NCBI RefSeq assembly: GCF_012935715.1
Contig: NZ_CP052860.1
Span: 4,216,001 to 4,280,000 of the forward strand
DNA from: Pseudomonas sp. ADAK13
GTDB taxonomy: Bacteria > Pseudomonadota > Gammaproteobacteria > Pseudomonadales > Pseudomonadaceae
Length of the DNA: 64,000 bases
Direction of reading: 5' to 3'
Below the pieces are notes generated by a model. That model ran no database searches. It had not been told where the DNA came from and worked only from the letters and a program-made list of their open reading frames with translations. The position numbers and the translations under genes are program-made. Positions 1 to 8,620 of the stretch are shown in pieces. Each line of letters opens with the position of its first letter. The first letter of the stretch is position 1.

Positions 1-620
1 ATCAGACGGGTTTCCATCTACCCGAGGTGAATCCTTACCTGCTACGCCACTGGCCCGATCTGGGCGTGGCGAGCGGGGCGCAGGTGCTGGTGCCGTTGTG
101 CGGCAAGAGCCTGGACCTGGTGTGGCTGGCGAGCATCGGGCATCGGGTGGTGGGGGTTGAGCTGTCGGAAAAGGCCGTTGAAGAGTTCTTCCGCGAGCAG
201 GAGCTGACGCCGCAGGTTAGCCAGCGCGGCGCTTTCAAGGTCTTCCAGGCGGGCTCCATCGAACTGTGGTGCGGGGATTTCTTCGCGCTGGATGCCGGGG
301 CCGTGGTTGATTGCACAGCGCTTTACGATCGTGCGGCGTTGATTGCCTTGCCACCGTTGATGCGGGCGCGGTATGCCGCGCATTTGAGCGGGATCATGGT
401 CGGAGGCAGTCGCGGCCTGTTGATCACCCTCGACTATGAACAGACGCAAAAGGCCGGCCCGCCATTTGCGGTGAGCCACGAGGAAGTGAAGTTGCTGCTC
501 GGCGCGCAGTGGAGCCTGGAGGTAATGGAGGAGCAGGACATTCTGGACGACAGCTGGAAGTTTGTTCAGGAGGGGGTCACACGCCTGGACGAGCGGGTTT
601 ATCGGTTGGCCAAGGGCTGA
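1..620 (+). CDS. tpm: Thiopurine S-methyltransferase, 5'-truncated by the window edge
   Basis: SAM-dependent methyltransferase of the bacterial TPMT family, which methylates thiopurines and contributes to tellurite and selenite tolerance. The open frame runs in from the window edge: in the frame starting at base 3 the residues before the first possible GTG (base 27) read QTGFHLPE, then VNPYL, which is the conserved N-terminal TPMT segment. The true start therefore lies outside the window and the GTG at 27 is an internal Val. The glycine-rich SAM site [16 protein letters not shown] and the downstream [13 protein letters not shown] are clear. The C-terminus is complete, ending in RLAKG. It converges on htpX, with a bidirectional hairpin between them. 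Confidence 0.9.
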   Translation, partial: QTGFHLPEVNPYLLRHWPDLGVASGAQVLVPLCGKSLDLVWLASIGHRVVGVELSEKAVEEFFREQELTPQVSQRGAFKVFQAGSIELWCGDFFALDAGAVVDCTALYDRAALIALPPLMRARYAAHLSGIMVGGSRGLLITLDYEQTQKAGPPFAVSHEEVKLLLGAQWSLEVMEEQDILDDSWKFVQEGVTRLDERVYRLAKG

Positions 621-631
621 ATCGCGCCCAC

Positions 632-664
632 AAAAAAGGGGCGATTGAATCGCCCCTTCTTCTT
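632..664. terminator. Bidirectional rho-independent terminator between tpm and htpX
   Basis: A perfect 10-bp stem (636-645 with 649-658) closes a 3-base loop. A run of six A lies on the left side (U tract for the minus strand) and CTTCTTCTT on the right. It sits exactly between two converging genes. Confidence 0.8.
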
Positions 665-671
665 GTCGCTG

Positions 672-1559
672 TCAGCCGCGACGACGCAGTGCGTCAATCC
701 GCTCTTCCAGCGGTGGGTGGCTCATGAACAGGCGAGCCATGCCCTGCTTGATGCCACCGTTGATGCCAAAGGCCGTCAGGGTGTTCGGCATGTGCACCGG
801 CAAGCCCTGTTCGGAGCGCAGGTGTTGCAGGGCGCTGATCATGGCGCCGGTACCGGCCAGGCGTGCACCGGCTTCGTCTGCGCGGAACTCCCGTTTGCGT
901 GAGAACCACATCACGATCGAGCTGGCGAGGAAGCCCAGCACCAGTTCGGCGAAGATGGTCGCCACGTAGTAGGCCATGCCTTGGCCCTGTTCGTTCTTGA
1001 AGATCACCTTGTCGACAAAGTTGCCGATGATCCGCGCGAAGAACATCACGAAGGTGTTCACCACGCCCTGCACCAGTGCCAGGGTGACCATGTCACCGTT
1101 GGCGACGTGGCCGATCTCGTGGGCCAGCACCGCCTTGATCTCGTCGGGCGAGAACCGCTCCAGCAAGCCCTGGCTGACGGCTACCAACGCGTCGTTCTTG
1201 TTCCAGCCGGTGGCAAAGGCGTTGGCTTCATAGGCCGGGAAGATCCCGACTTCGGGCATCTTGATCCCGGCTTCGCGGGACAGTTGCTCGACGGTTTGCA
1301 GCAGCCATTGCTCATGCCGGGTACGTGGCTGGGTGATGATCTGGGTGCTGGTGCTCATCTTCGCCATCCACTTGGAGATGAACAGCGAGAAAATCGAACC
1401 GGCGAAACCAAAGACCGCACAGAAGATCAGCAGCTGATTGAGGTTCAGATCAACCCCGTTGGCCGCCATGATCCCATTGAAGCCGAAAAGGCTCAGCGTG
1501 ATGCTGGCAATCAGCACGACCGCCAGGTTAGTGGCCAAGAACAGCAGAATGCGCATCAT
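672..1559 (-). CDS. htpX: Membrane zinc metalloprotease HtpX
   Basis: Inner-membrane M48B protease that degrades damaged membrane proteins and acts alongside FtsH. At 295 residues it has the usual family length. Two N-terminal membrane segments ([19 protein letters not shown] and the stretch around residues 35-60) precede the zinc motif HEIGH (His147-His151). A second pair of membrane segments follows ([15 protein letters not shown] and [18 protein letters not shown]), then the glutamate-bearing EFRADEAGA. The start MMRIL is the conserved one. In the P. aeruginosa block I recall, htpX sits between tpm and the aminotransferase/msrB genes, as here. Its regulation is not visible; 314 bases of upstream DNA could hold a promoter. 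Confidence 0.95.
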   Translation of the reverse strand: MMRILLFLATNLAVVLIASITLSLFGFNGIMAANGVDLNLNQLLIFCAVFGFAGSIFSLFISKWMAKMSTSTQIITQPRTRHEQWLLQTVEQLSREAGIKMPEVGIFPAYEANAFATGWNKNDALVAVSQGLLERFSPDEIKAVLAHEIGHVANGDMVTLALVQGVVNTFVMFFARIIGNFVDKVIFKNEQGQGMAYYVATIFAELVLGFLASSIVMWFSRKREFRADEAGARLAGTGAMISALQHLRSEQGLPVHMPNTLTAFGINGGIKQGMARLFMSHPPLEERIDALRRRG

Positions 1560-1873
1560 GGTTGTAGAATTCTCCTCATGCTTAATATGTCGCGTACTGC
1601 GGGGTATATAAGGTGCGGCATGGGGCTATTCAACCGAGGGACTATTTCAAACTGTGTCCTACAGCTTGAATGTAGAGCCTTGAAGGGAATTTCCGAAGCT
1701 ATGGGTGGCCCGGGCGTTCCGCTCCATTGCCTTGCGGCCCTGTAATTATAGGGTGATGCCGGAACAAGGGGCGAACCGGTAAGTGTAAAAGGTGCAGGGG
1801 CCTGCACAGGGCAGAGAAGTGTTGCCAGATAATCGCCGTACGACCGCGAGTGGGCCGTACGGCGCAATGTTCG
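1560..1873. other. 314-base intergenic region between htpX and alaA
   Basis: No convincing gene. On the minus strand it holds the end of the alaA transcript and the htpX promoter region. Two hairpins are visible: CGCCGTACG/CGTACGGCG (1834-1842 with 1856-1864), and GTGCAGG/CCTGCAC (1792-1798 with 1801-1807), the latter followed on the minus strand by CTTTT. The second is a plausible weak terminator for alaA. A reading frame across the region has no family resemblance and I regard it as chance. Confidence 0.5.
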
Positions 1874-3085
1874 TTACTGGCGATAGGACTTCAGGAAATG
1901 GCCGATACGACCGATGGCCATCTCCAGGTCATCCACCCGCGGCAAGGTGACCACCCGGAAGTGATCCGGCCACGGCCAGTTGAACGCCGTGCCCTGGACC
2001 ACCAGCAGCTTTTCCGACAGCAACAGGTCGAGCACGAACTTCTCGTCGTTGAGGATCGGGCACACTTTCGGGTCGATCCGCGGGAAGGCGTACAGCGCGC
2101 CCATGGGTTTGACGCAGCTGACACCCGGAATCGCGTTCAGCAGTTCCCAGGTACGGTTGCGTTGCTCCAGCAGGCGGCCTTGTGGCAGCACCAGGTCGTT
2201 GATGCTCTGGTAGCCGCCCAGTGCGGTCTGGATGGCGTGCTGGCTCGGCACGTTGGCACACAGGCGCATGTTGGCCAGCATGTCGATGCCTTCGATGTAG
2301 CTTTGGGCATTGTGCTTGGGACCGGAGATCGCGATCCAGCCGGAACGGAAGCCCGCCACCCGGTAGGATTTCGACAGGCCGTTGAAGGTCAGGCACAACA
2401 GGTCCGGGGCCAGGGAAGCGGTGCAGATGTGCACGGCGTCGTCGTACAGGATCTTGTCGTAGATCTCGTCGGAGAACACCACCAGGTTGTGCTGGCGGGC
2501 CAGTTCGAGCATGCCCAGCAATACTTCCTTGGAATACACCGCGCCGGTGGGGTTGTTCGGGTTGATGATCACCAGGGCTTTGGTGTTCGGGGTGATCTTG
2601 GCCTTGATGTCGGCCAGGTCCGGGAACCAGTCGGCGCCCTCGTCACACAGGTAATGCACCGGATGGCCGCCGGCCAGCGTCACGGCAGCGGTCCACAGCG
2701 GGTAGTCGGGCGCCGGCACCAGCACTTCGTCGCCATTGTTGAGCAGGGCCTGCATGGACATGACGATCAGTTCGGAAACGCCGTTGCCCAGGTAGATGTC
2801 TTCAATGCCGACACCTTCAACCTGCTTTTGCTGGTAGTACTGCATGACCGCCTTGCGCGCGCTGAACAGGCCTTTGGAGTCGCTGTAGCCCTGGGCGGTC
2901 GGCAGGTTGCGGATCACGTCCTGGAGGATTTCGTCCGGCGCTTCGAAACCAAAGGGTGCCGGGTTGCCAATGTTCAGCTTGAGGATGCGATGGCCTTCCT
3001 CTTCCAGGCGTTTGGCGTGCTTGAGCACTGGGCCGCGAATGTCGTAGCAGACGTTGGCGAGCTTGTTCGATTTGCTGACCTGCAT
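1874..3085 (-). CDS. alaA: Alanine (glutamate-pyruvate) aminotransferase, AlaA-type
   Basis: PLP-dependent class I aminotransferase that makes alanine from pyruvate and glutamate. The chosen ATG at 3085 gives 403 residues beginning MQVSKSNKLANVCYDIRGPV, the standard AlaA N-terminus; the frame stays open for 107 more codons upstream, but that part shows no family sequence. Fold-type I landmarks are visible: LNIGNPAPFGFEAP near the start, INPNNPTGAVYS, FSDEIYDKILYD (the Asp that contacts the PLP pyridine), NGLSKSYRVAGFRSGW with the Schiff-base Lys, and the substrate-binding Arg in DHFRVVTLP near the C-terminus. It is divergent from msrB. Confidence 0.92.
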   Translation of the reverse strand: MQVSKSNKLANVCYDIRGPVLKHAKRLEEEGHRILKLNIGNPAPFGFEAPDEILQDVIRNLPTAQGYSDSKGLFSARKAVMQYYQQKQVEGVGIEDIYLGNGVSELIVMSMQALLNNGDEVLVPAPDYPLWTAAVTLAGGHPVHYLCDEGADWFPDLADIKAKITPNTKALVIINPNNPTGAVYSKEVLLGMLELARQHNLVVFSDEIYDKILYDDAVHICTASLAPDLLCLTFNGLSKSYRVAGFRSGWIAISGPKHNAQSYIEGIDMLANMRLCANVPSQHAIQTALGGYQSINDLVLPQGRLLEQRNRTWELLNAIPGVSCVKPMGALYAFPRIDPKVCPILNDEKFVLDLLLSEKLLVVQGTAFNWPWPDHFRVVTLPRVDDLEMAIGRIGHFLKSYRQ

Positions 3086-3287
3086 GGCGATGTGATCCTG
3101 AAAATGAACGATCCAGACGGTGTGAAGACTACCGTGCTGAGAATCCTGCGTTGGCCTGACCCATAAATACGTTTGAATGCCGGTAACGCGGGTGCCAGAC
3201 TGGCGCTTTGAAGAGGCGCAATCATACGTGCCGCCTGATCCATGGAAAAGACACAGATCAGGCTTTTTCAGTTGCCGAGGTGTACCG

Positions 3288-3680
3288 ATGGAAAAGTTGC
3301 AGAAAACCGTTGATGAATGGAAAGCCATGCTCGACCCGGAGCAGTACAACGTGTGCCGTCTCAAAGGCACCGAGCGACCGTTCAGCGGCAAGTACAACGG
3401 CACCAAGACCGACGGCGTTTACCACTGCATCTGCTGCAATGAGCCGCTGTTCGATTCCAGGGCCAAGTTTGATTCCGGCTGCGGCTGGCCCAGCTTCTAC
3501 GAGCCGATTGCCGAGCAGGCGATGGTCGAGATTCGGGACATCAGCCACGGCATGATCCGTACCGAAGTCACCTGTGCCAAGTGCGATGCGCACCTGGGCC
3601 ACGTGTTCCCGGATGGCCCGCCGCCGACCGGCTTGCGGTATTGCATCAACTCGGTGTGCCTGGACCTCGTGCCACGCTAG
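3288..3680 (+). CDS. msrB: Peptide-methionine (R)-S-oxide reductase MsrB
   Basis: Reduces protein-bound methionine-R-sulfoxide in the cytoplasm. The 130-residue protein starts at ATG 3288 ([11 protein letters not shown]), preceded by CCGAGG; an earlier in-frame start at 3177 would add 37 unrelated residues. The zinc-binding cysteine pairs are present ([10 protein letters not shown] with Cys47 and Cys50, and [12 protein letters not shown]), as is the catalytic [11 protein letters not shown]. It lies just upstream of the peroxidase-OspR pair, but a hairpin and an operator separate them, so it probably forms its own unit within the same oxidative-stress neighbourhood. Confidence 0.95.
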   Translation: MEKLQKTVDEWKAMLDPEQYNVCRLKGTERPFSGKYNGTKTDGVYHCICCNEPLFDSRAKFDSGCGWPSFYEPIAEQAMVEIRDISHGMIRTEVTCAKCDAHLGHVFPDGPPPTGLRYCINSVCLDLVPR

Positions 3681-3691
3681 ACCCTGCGCCG

Positions 3692-3715
3692 GCTGCGGAC
3701 CTTTGCGTCCGCAGC
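3692..3715 (+). terminator. Hairpin after msrB
   Basis: GCTGCGGAC (3692-3700) pairs perfectly with GTCCGCAGC (3707-3715) across a 6-base loop, 12 bases after the msrB stop. There is no U run, so termination is likely but may be incomplete. Confidence 0.45.
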
Positions 3716-3746
3716 GGCCGTTATATCCAGGTATAAGTCCGGGAAA

Positions 3747-3766
3747 TTCAATTGCACACAATTGAA
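3747..3766. promoter_or_regulatory. Palindromic operator of the OspR/OhrR type upstream of gpx-ospR
   Basis: TTCAATTG-CACA-CAATTGAA is a perfect 8+8 palindrome with a 4-base spacer, immediately before a -10-like TACTAT (3772-3777) and 46 bases before the peroxidase ATG. OhrR-family regulators bind AATTG/CAATT palindromes of this kind. The placement over the promoter of an operon that ends in an OhrR-family gene points to autoregulation. That this protein binds here is inference. Confidence 0.7.
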
Positions 3767-3812
3767 TTGCCTACTATCTTTTGGTTCTTCCTGTTTATTT
3801 CGAGGCACTGCC

Positions 3813-4298
3813 ATGAGCGACAACCTGCTGAGCATTCCTTGCACCACCATCAAGGGTGAGCAAAAGACCTTGGCCGACTTCGCCGGCAAGGCGATTCTGG
3901 TGGTCAACACCGCCAGCAAATGCGGCTTCACCCCGCAATACAAGGGCCTTGAAGAACTCTGGCAGCACTACAAGGACCAGGGCCTGGTGGTGTTGGGTTT
4001 CCCCTGCAACCAGTTCGGCAAGCAGGAGCCGGGCAACGAAGGCGCCATTTCGGAATTTTGCGAGCTGAACTTTGGTGTCAGCTTCCCGCTGTTCAAGAAG
4101 ATCGACGTCAACGGCAGCGAGGCGCATCCGTTGTTCGTCCAGCTTAAAAAGCAGGCCCCGGGTTTGCTGGGCTCCAAGGGCATCAAGTGGAACTTCACCA
4201 AGTTCCTGATCGGCCGCGACGGCCAGGTGGTCAAGCGCTTTGCGCCTACCACCAAGCCCCAGGATCTGACCCAAGAGATTGAAGCCCTGCTCAAATGA
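3813..4298 (+). CDS. Glutathione peroxidase family protein (probably thioredoxin-dependent)
   Basis: Cys-type peroxidase of 161 residues that reduces hydrogen peroxide and organic hydroperoxides. The peroxidatic Cys37 is in NTASKCGFTPQY. The conserved CNQFGKQEPG and the WNFTKFLI segment (Trp-Asn of the catalytic tetrad) follow, with Cys83 in SEFCELNFG as likely resolving residue, the arrangement of thioredoxin-dependent enzymes. ATG 3813 (MSDNLLSIPC) fits the family N-terminus and follows GAGGCACTGCC; a start 51 bases upstream would fall inside the operator. Its stop overlaps the start of the next gene (ATGA), so peroxidase and thiol regulator are translationally coupled. Confidence 0.93.
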   Translation: MSDNLLSIPCTTIKGEQKTLADFAGKAILVVNTASKCGFTPQYKGLEELWQHYKDQGLVVLGFPCNQFGKQEPGNEGAISEFCELNFGVSFPLFKKIDVNGSEAHPLFVQLKKQAPGLLGSKGIKWNFTKFLIGRDGQVVKRFAPTTKPQDLTQEIEALLK

Positions 4299-4747
4299 CC
4301 GACCTGTCCCTGGCCCTCGATGACCAACTGTGCTTCAAGCTGTACGCCGCCTCCCGCGCAGTCACCCGGGCCTACAAGCCGATGCTCGACCGGTTGGGCC
4401 TGACCTACCCGCAATACCTGGTGATGCTGGTGTTGTGGGAATGGCAGGCGGCAGCCCTGCCACAACCTACGGTCAAGGCGTTGGGCGAGCGCTTGTTGCT
4501 GGACTCCGGCACGCTGACGCCGCTGCTCAAGCGCCTGGAGCAGCTTGCGCTGGTGCGGCGTCAGCGCAGTACGCTGGATGAGCGCGAAGTGCACCTGAGC
4601 CTGACGGATGAAGGCCGGCACCTGCGTGATCAGGTGCAACCGCTGAAGGCACAGCTGTTGTGCGACAGCGGAGTTGATCTGAACCAGGCTGATGCCTTGC
4701 GTGACGGCCTGGATGAGTTACTGCGCCAGGTCAGAGACTTGTCGTAG
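4295..4747 (+). CDS. ospR: MarR-family thiol-based peroxide regulator, OspR/OhrR type
   Basis: Winged-helix repressor of 150 residues that senses organic hydroperoxide or other oxidants through cysteine. The reactive Cys13 is in [14 protein letters not shown], the hallmark OhrR N-terminus, and a second Cys123 (AQLLCDSG) sits where two-Cys OhrR proteins and P. aeruginosa OspR have theirs. The recognition-helix region reads [17 protein letters not shown] and the wing [14 protein letters not shown]. It is fused by ATGA to the peroxidase gene, with a palindrome upstream of the pair. The order gpx-ospR with convergent sagS matches the P. aeruginosa block I recall. Its last 17 bases overlap the sagS end on the other strand. 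Confidence 0.88.
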   Translation: MTDLSLALDDQLCFKLYAASRAVTRAYKPMLDRLGLTYPQYLVMLVLWEWQAAALPQPTVKALGERLLLDSGTLTPLLKRLEQLALVRRQRSTLDEREVHLSLTDEGRHLRDQVQPLKAQLLCDSGVDLNQADALRDGLDELLRQVRDLS

Positions 4748-7055
4748 TCGGCACCCACAGGTCGAGCAAGGTCTTGAGTTCTTCCCGGCGAAACGGCTTG
4801 GCCAGGTAGTCATTCATGCCTGCCGCCCGGCAGCGCTCGCGTTCCTCGGACATGGCGTTGGCGGTCAGGGCGACAATCGGCAGGTCCGGCCAGCGCCCGC
4901 TGCGGCGAATCTGCCGGCTGGCTTCATAGCCATCCATCACCGGCATGTTGCAGTCCATCAGCACCATGTCGAAGCTGTGTTCTTCCAGCAGCTTGAGGGC
5001 TTCGCCACCGTGGGCGGCGACGGTCACCTCGCAGCCAAGCTTGCCAAGCATGCCCTTGGCCACCAGTTGATTGACCGGGTTGTCTTCCACCAGCAGGATG
5101 CGCGCCCGGTGAGCGAGGGGGCCGGTTTCCAGCTGGATCAGGTCAAGGACCAGGTCCGGATCGATGCGCAAGTTGCGTTGCAGTATCTGGTACAGCGCCG
5201 TGCGGCTGAGAGGTCGGGCCTGTTGCTGCAAAGGCGCCAGGGCTGCGACTTCTTCACTCGGCATGAAGTTGCCGTAGGCGGTCACCAACAGGATCGGCGC
5301 GGTGATCGCCGGGCGCAGGCGAAACAGGCATTCGGGGCAGTCGGTGATCAGCAGGTCGGGATTCTGCCCGCTCAAGTCATCGTCGATGGAATAGAAGCGC
5401 GGCGCCAGCCCCCAACTCGGCAGCAGGCTGTCGAGCAGTTCAGCCAGGCCGCTGCTGGTGCTGGTGATCGCGATCACTTCCCCTGCCAAAGGTGCCAGGC
5501 GCGCAGCCGGTAAATGCGTCGGCAATGGCAGGTCGGCGCAGAACTGGCTGCCAAAGCCTGCCTCGGAACTGATGCTCAGGCGGCCCTTCATGGCCTCGCA
5601 CAAATTGTGGGTCAGTGCCAGGCCCAGGCCGGTGCCGCCGAATTGACGCGTGATGCCCGCACCGGCTTGGGTGAACGGCTGGAAGATTTTGACCTGGGCG
5701 TCCTGGGCGATCCCGATGCCGGTGTCGCAGACCTCGATCCGGACACGGCCGGCCTGGGCGCTGAGGCGCACGTCCACTCGGCCAAAGCGCGTGAATTTCA
5801 GGGCGTTGGACAGCAGGTTGCTGACAATCTGCCGTACCCGCGTCGGGTCGCCCAGCACCTGTGCGGGAAACTGCGGGTCGATCAGGCACGTCAACTCCAC
5901 ACTGGGCGCGGCGTTTTGCGAGAGCAGGTTGGCGGTGTCTTCCACCAGTGAGCCGAGATCGAAGGGGATGCTTTCCAGCTCCAACTGGCCGGCGTCGAAC
6001 TTGGACAGGTCGAGGATATCGTTGAGCAATTCCACCAGCACTTTGCCCGAGTCATGGGCGATCGACAGCTGCTGGCGTTGCTCGGCATTCAGCGGGCTGT
6101 CGAGGGAGAGAGCGATCATCCCCAGCAGGCCGTTGAGTGGCGTACGGATTTCATGGCTCATGTTGGCGAGGAACGCCGCCCGTGCCTGAGCCATGCCAAG
6201 GGCTGTCATCTTCGCGGCTTCCAGCTCGTCGTTCGACAACGTCAATCGGTGGTTGATGGCCTTGAGTTCGGTAGTGCGCGCGGAAACGATGTCTTCCAGT
6301 TGCCCGAGGTATTCCGTCAGGCGGTTCTCGGCATGCCGACGTTGCTGGATTTCGGTCTCCATGTTTTCGAACTGTTGGTTGGCGACGTTGACCAACACCC
6401 CGATTTCGTCGTGTTCGTGCCCCGGCGGGCAGTCCAGGCGTTCGTGCTTGCGGGAGCTCAGCTCGCGGATAATGCGCACCAGCGGCTTGGTCAGCATGAC
6501 GTAGAACAGTGCCAACAGAATCCCGGTGAGGATCAGGCTGCGGGCGAATCCGTTGAGCAGGGTGATCTCGGCGCGGCGCAGGAAGCGGCTGCCGAACGCG
6601 TAGGTGTCGACGTCGAGCCGCAGCACACCGAGGGCGTCATTCGGCATGTGGGTGAGGTACAACCGGTCTTCGAATTCACGGTTGGCGCCAAACAGGAAGT
6701 CGCTGATGGGGCGGTAGGTGCTTTCCTTGCGCGGGCGATGCACATCGGCCAGTACCAACCCGTTGTTGTCGATCAGTTGTGCACGGGTGATGGCAGGGGA
6801 GTGCAACAGGCCCAGGGTCAGTTCCTGAGCGAGTTCGGCGTCGATGTTATAGGCGATGCGCGAAGCCGGGTTATGGCTGATTTCAATCAGCGCACGTATT
6901 TCACGGTTGATGGAAGCGTCTTCGCTGGCATAATCAATCCCAATCTGTATCAGGCTGAGCAAGGTTCCCAAGACGAATCCGACCAGCACTGTCAGTCTGG
7001 CTTGTTTATAAGACAAGCGGTGGGCGAACTTGATATCCATCGGGTGCTGTACCAC
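4731..7055 (-). CDS. sagS: Hybrid sensor histidine kinase, SagS-like
   Basis: Membrane hybrid kinase; in P. aeruginosa SagS tunes surface attachment and the biofilm switch through the HptB/Gac network. Layout for the 774-residue form: membrane segment near residues 18-36, periplasmic sensor to about 180, second membrane segment near 185-205 (LILTGILLALFYVML), HAMP-like linker and coiled coil, HisKA with MSHEIRTPLNG (phospho-His301), HATPase with DTGIGI and GGTGLGLAL, an apparently degenerate central receiver, and a C-terminal receiver with VLMDCNMPVMDG (Asp701). I chose GTG 7055 because AAAGGA lies 8-10 bases before it; ATG 7040 is possible but too far from that site. The name rests on domain order and neighbourhood. 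Confidence 0.8.
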   Translation of the reverse strand: MVQHPMDIKFAHRLSYKQARLTVLVGFVLGTLLSLIQIGIDYASEDASINREIRALIEISHNPASRIAYNIDAELAQELTLGLLHSPAITRAQLIDNNGLVLADVHRPRKESTYRPISDFLFGANREFEDRLYLTHMPNDALGVLRLDVDTYAFGSRFLRRAEITLLNGFARSLILTGILLALFYVMLTKPLVRIIRELSSRKHERLDCPPGHEHDEIGVLVNVANQQFENMETEIQQRRHAENRLTEYLGQLEDIVSARTTELKAINHRLTLSNDELEAAKMTALGMAQARAAFLANMSHEIRTPLNGLLGMIALSLDSPLNAEQRQQLSIAHDSGKVLVELLNDILDLSKFDAGQLELESIPFDLGSLVEDTANLLSQNAAPSVELTCLIDPQFPAQVLGDPTRVRQIVSNLLSNALKFTRFGRVDVRLSAQAGRVRIEVCDTGIGIAQDAQVKIFQPFTQAGAGITRQFGGTGLGLALTHNLCEAMKGRLSISSEAGFGSQFCADLPLPTHLPAARLAPLAGEVIAITSTSSGLAELLDSLLPSWGLAPRFYSIDDDLSGQNPDLLITDCPECLFRLRPAITAPILLVTAYGNFMPSEEVAALAPLQQQARPLSRTALYQILQRNLRIDPDLVLDLIQLETGPLAHRARILLVEDNPVNQLVAKGMLGKLGCEVTVAAHGGEALKLLEEHSFDMVLMDCNMPVMDGYEASRQIRRSGRWPDLPIVALTANAMSEERERCRAAGMNDYLAKPFRREELKTLLDLWVPTTTSL

Positions 7056-7207
7056 TTTACGTTTCCTTTCGCCCGGCAAGCATAGCTGAACATCCACAGG
7101 CTCAAACTTGCCCGGCATGAATCGATTTTATTCGGTGCAGCCCTGCACGGTCTGCCTCAGGGTTGCCAATACGCCATCTTTTACAAGAACTTGCCAGAGG
7201 AATAGTC

Positions 7208-8098
7208 GTGGATTCTCGATTGAATGCCTTTCTTGAGCGTGCCGATGCGGTGCTTGCTCGCCTGGAACCCCTTTTGCCTGCCCCGCGCGAAGCCGTTGAC
7301 TGGAACCATTGCCTGGCTGCCCGTTGGCAGCGCGAAGGCCGCAGCGGCTTTTTGTTGCCGCTGGAAGTCAGCCTGGACATGCGCCTGTCCGACTTGATCG
7401 GTGTGGATAAACAGCGCGAACAATTGGCCCGCAACACCCAGCAGTTTCTCGAGGGTTTGCCGGCTAACCATGCGTTGCTCTGGGGCTCGCGCGGCACCGG
7501 TAAATCGTCCATGGTGCGGGCCTTGCTGGCCCAGCATGCCAAGGCCGGATTGCGCCTGATCGAGATCGAACGCGATCATCTGGCGGATCTGCCGCGGGTG
7601 GTTGAGCAACTGATCAAATTGCCACAGCGGTTTGTGCTGTTCTGCGACGACCTGTCCTTCGAGGCCGGTGAGAGTGATTACCGCGTGCTCAAGAGCGTAC
7701 TCGACGGCTCCCTGGAGCAGGCACCGGAAAACGTCTTGTTATACGCCACCTCCAACCGTCGTCACCTGGTGCCCGAAAACCAGAGTGATAATGAAAACTG
7801 GAAGAACATAGACGGTGAACTGCACCCCAACGAAGCGGTGGAGGACAAGATCGCCCTGTCTGACCGTTTCGGCCTGTGGCTGTCGTTTTACCCGTTCAAC
7901 CAGGAGCACTTCCTGGATGTGGTCGAGCACTGGATCGGTGAGTTGGCGAGCAAGGCCGGTTTGCAGTGGCAGCGTGATGAAGCGCTGGACATCCTCGCGG
8001 TGCGCTGGGCAACCGGGCGTGGCAATCGCAACGGTCGTTGTGCCTATCAGTTCGCCCGCTATTGGGTGGGCCTCAAATTACTGGAGCGTCAACCATGA
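7208..8098 (+). CDS. DUF815-family AAA+ ATPase
   Basis: Cytoplasmic P-loop ATPase of 296 residues, of a conserved family without a settled function. The Walker A motif reads LLWGSRGTGKSSMV and Walker B RFVLFCDDLSFE. A sensor-type YATSNRRHLVPE and a C-terminal helical region rich in aromatic residues follow. GTG 7208 is chosen because AGAGGAA stands 5-10 bases upstream. The stop overlaps the next gene (ATGA), tying it to a free-methionine-sulfoxide reductase. Confidence 0.85.
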   Translation: MDSRLNAFLERADAVLARLEPLLPAPREAVDWNHCLAARWQREGRSGFLLPLEVSLDMRLSDLIGVDKQREQLARNTQQFLEGLPANHALLWGSRGTGKSSMVRALLAQHAKAGLRLIEIERDHLADLPRVVEQLIKLPQRFVLFCDDLSFEAGESDYRVLKSVLDGSLEQAPENVLLYATSNRRHLVPENQSDNENWKNIDGELHPNEAVEDKIALSDRFGLWLSFYPFNQEHFLDVVEHWIGELASKAGLQWQRDEALDILAVRWATGRGNRNGRCAYQFARYWVGLKLLERQP

Positions 8099-8577
8099 TC
8101 GATTTGCAACAGGCCGGCACCGGCCTTGATGGTTACGCCATGCTCCACGCGCAGCTGGAATCCTTGCTGGCGGATGAGCGGGATTTCATTGCCAATGCGG
8201 CACAGTTTTCCGCGTTCCTGTTCAATCAGCTGGACGATTTGAACTGGGCGGGCTTCTACCTCAACCGCAATGAAGAGTTGGTGCTTGGGCCGTTCCAGGG
8301 GCAGATTGCCTGTGTGCGCATTCCGTTTGGCCGCGGTGTGTGCGGCGCGGCTGCGGCCTCGCGGCAAACCCAGCGGGTGGAAGACGTGCACGCGTTCCCT
8401 GGGCATATTGCTTGTGACAGCGCCTCGAACAGCGAACTGGTGGTTCCGCTGGTCAAGGAAGGGCGCCTGATTGGCGTACTGGATCTGGACAGTCCATCGC
8501 TGTCGCGGTTTACCCCGCAGGATCAGGCCGGCATCGAGCAGTTGGCGGCGATTTTCCTGCGGTTGACCGATTGCTGA
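8095..8577 (+). CDS. msrC: Free methionine-(R)-sulfoxide reductase (GAF-domain fRMsr)
   Basis: Single GAF domain of 160 residues that reduces free, not protein-bound, methionine-R-sulfoxide. The three cysteines used in the fRMsr mechanism are present in order: GQIACVRIPFGRGVCGAAA (two) and GHIACDSASNSE (third), followed by LVVPLVKEGRLIGVLDLDS. The start overlaps the ATPase stop, so the pair is an operon. With MsrB at 3.3 kb the window holds two different R-specific methionine-sulfoxide reductases. A REP palindrome follows its stop. Confidence 0.9.
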   Translation: MIDLQQAGTGLDGYAMLHAQLESLLADERDFIANAAQFSAFLFNQLDDLNWAGFYLNRNEELVLGPFQGQIACVRIPFGRGVCGAAAASRQTQRVEDVHAFPGHIACDSASNSELVVPLVKEGRLIGVLDLDSPSLSRFTPQDQAGIEQLAAIFLRLTDC

Positions 8578-8590
8578 TGGGCTGACCCTC

Positions 8591-8620
8591 CTGTAGGAGC
8601 GAGCAAGCTCGTTCCTACAG
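8591..8620. repeat. REP palindrome carrying the stop codon of the downstream minus-strand kinase
   Basis: CTGTAGGAGCGAGCAAGCTC followed by GTTCCTACAG is a near-perfect palindrome of the Pseudomonas REP type. The TAG at 8617-8615 on the minus strand, inside the repeat, is the stop codon of the large hybrid kinase. It also stands between two converging genes. Confidence 0.85.

Noticed and set aside
981..1745. Long open frame on the plus strand across htpX
   Set aside because: Antisense shadow of htpX, a confidently identified gene; high GC content keeps such frames open.
1556..1867. Open frame of 103 codons on the minus strand between htpX and alaA
   Set aside because: It runs through hairpins and the end of the alaA transcript, has no family features and an unusual composition.
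1850..3166. 438-codon plus-strand frame opposite alaA
   Set aside because: Antisense shadow rich in His, Gln, Val and Asp, typical of reverse-strand reading of Pseudomonas genes; alaA is clear.
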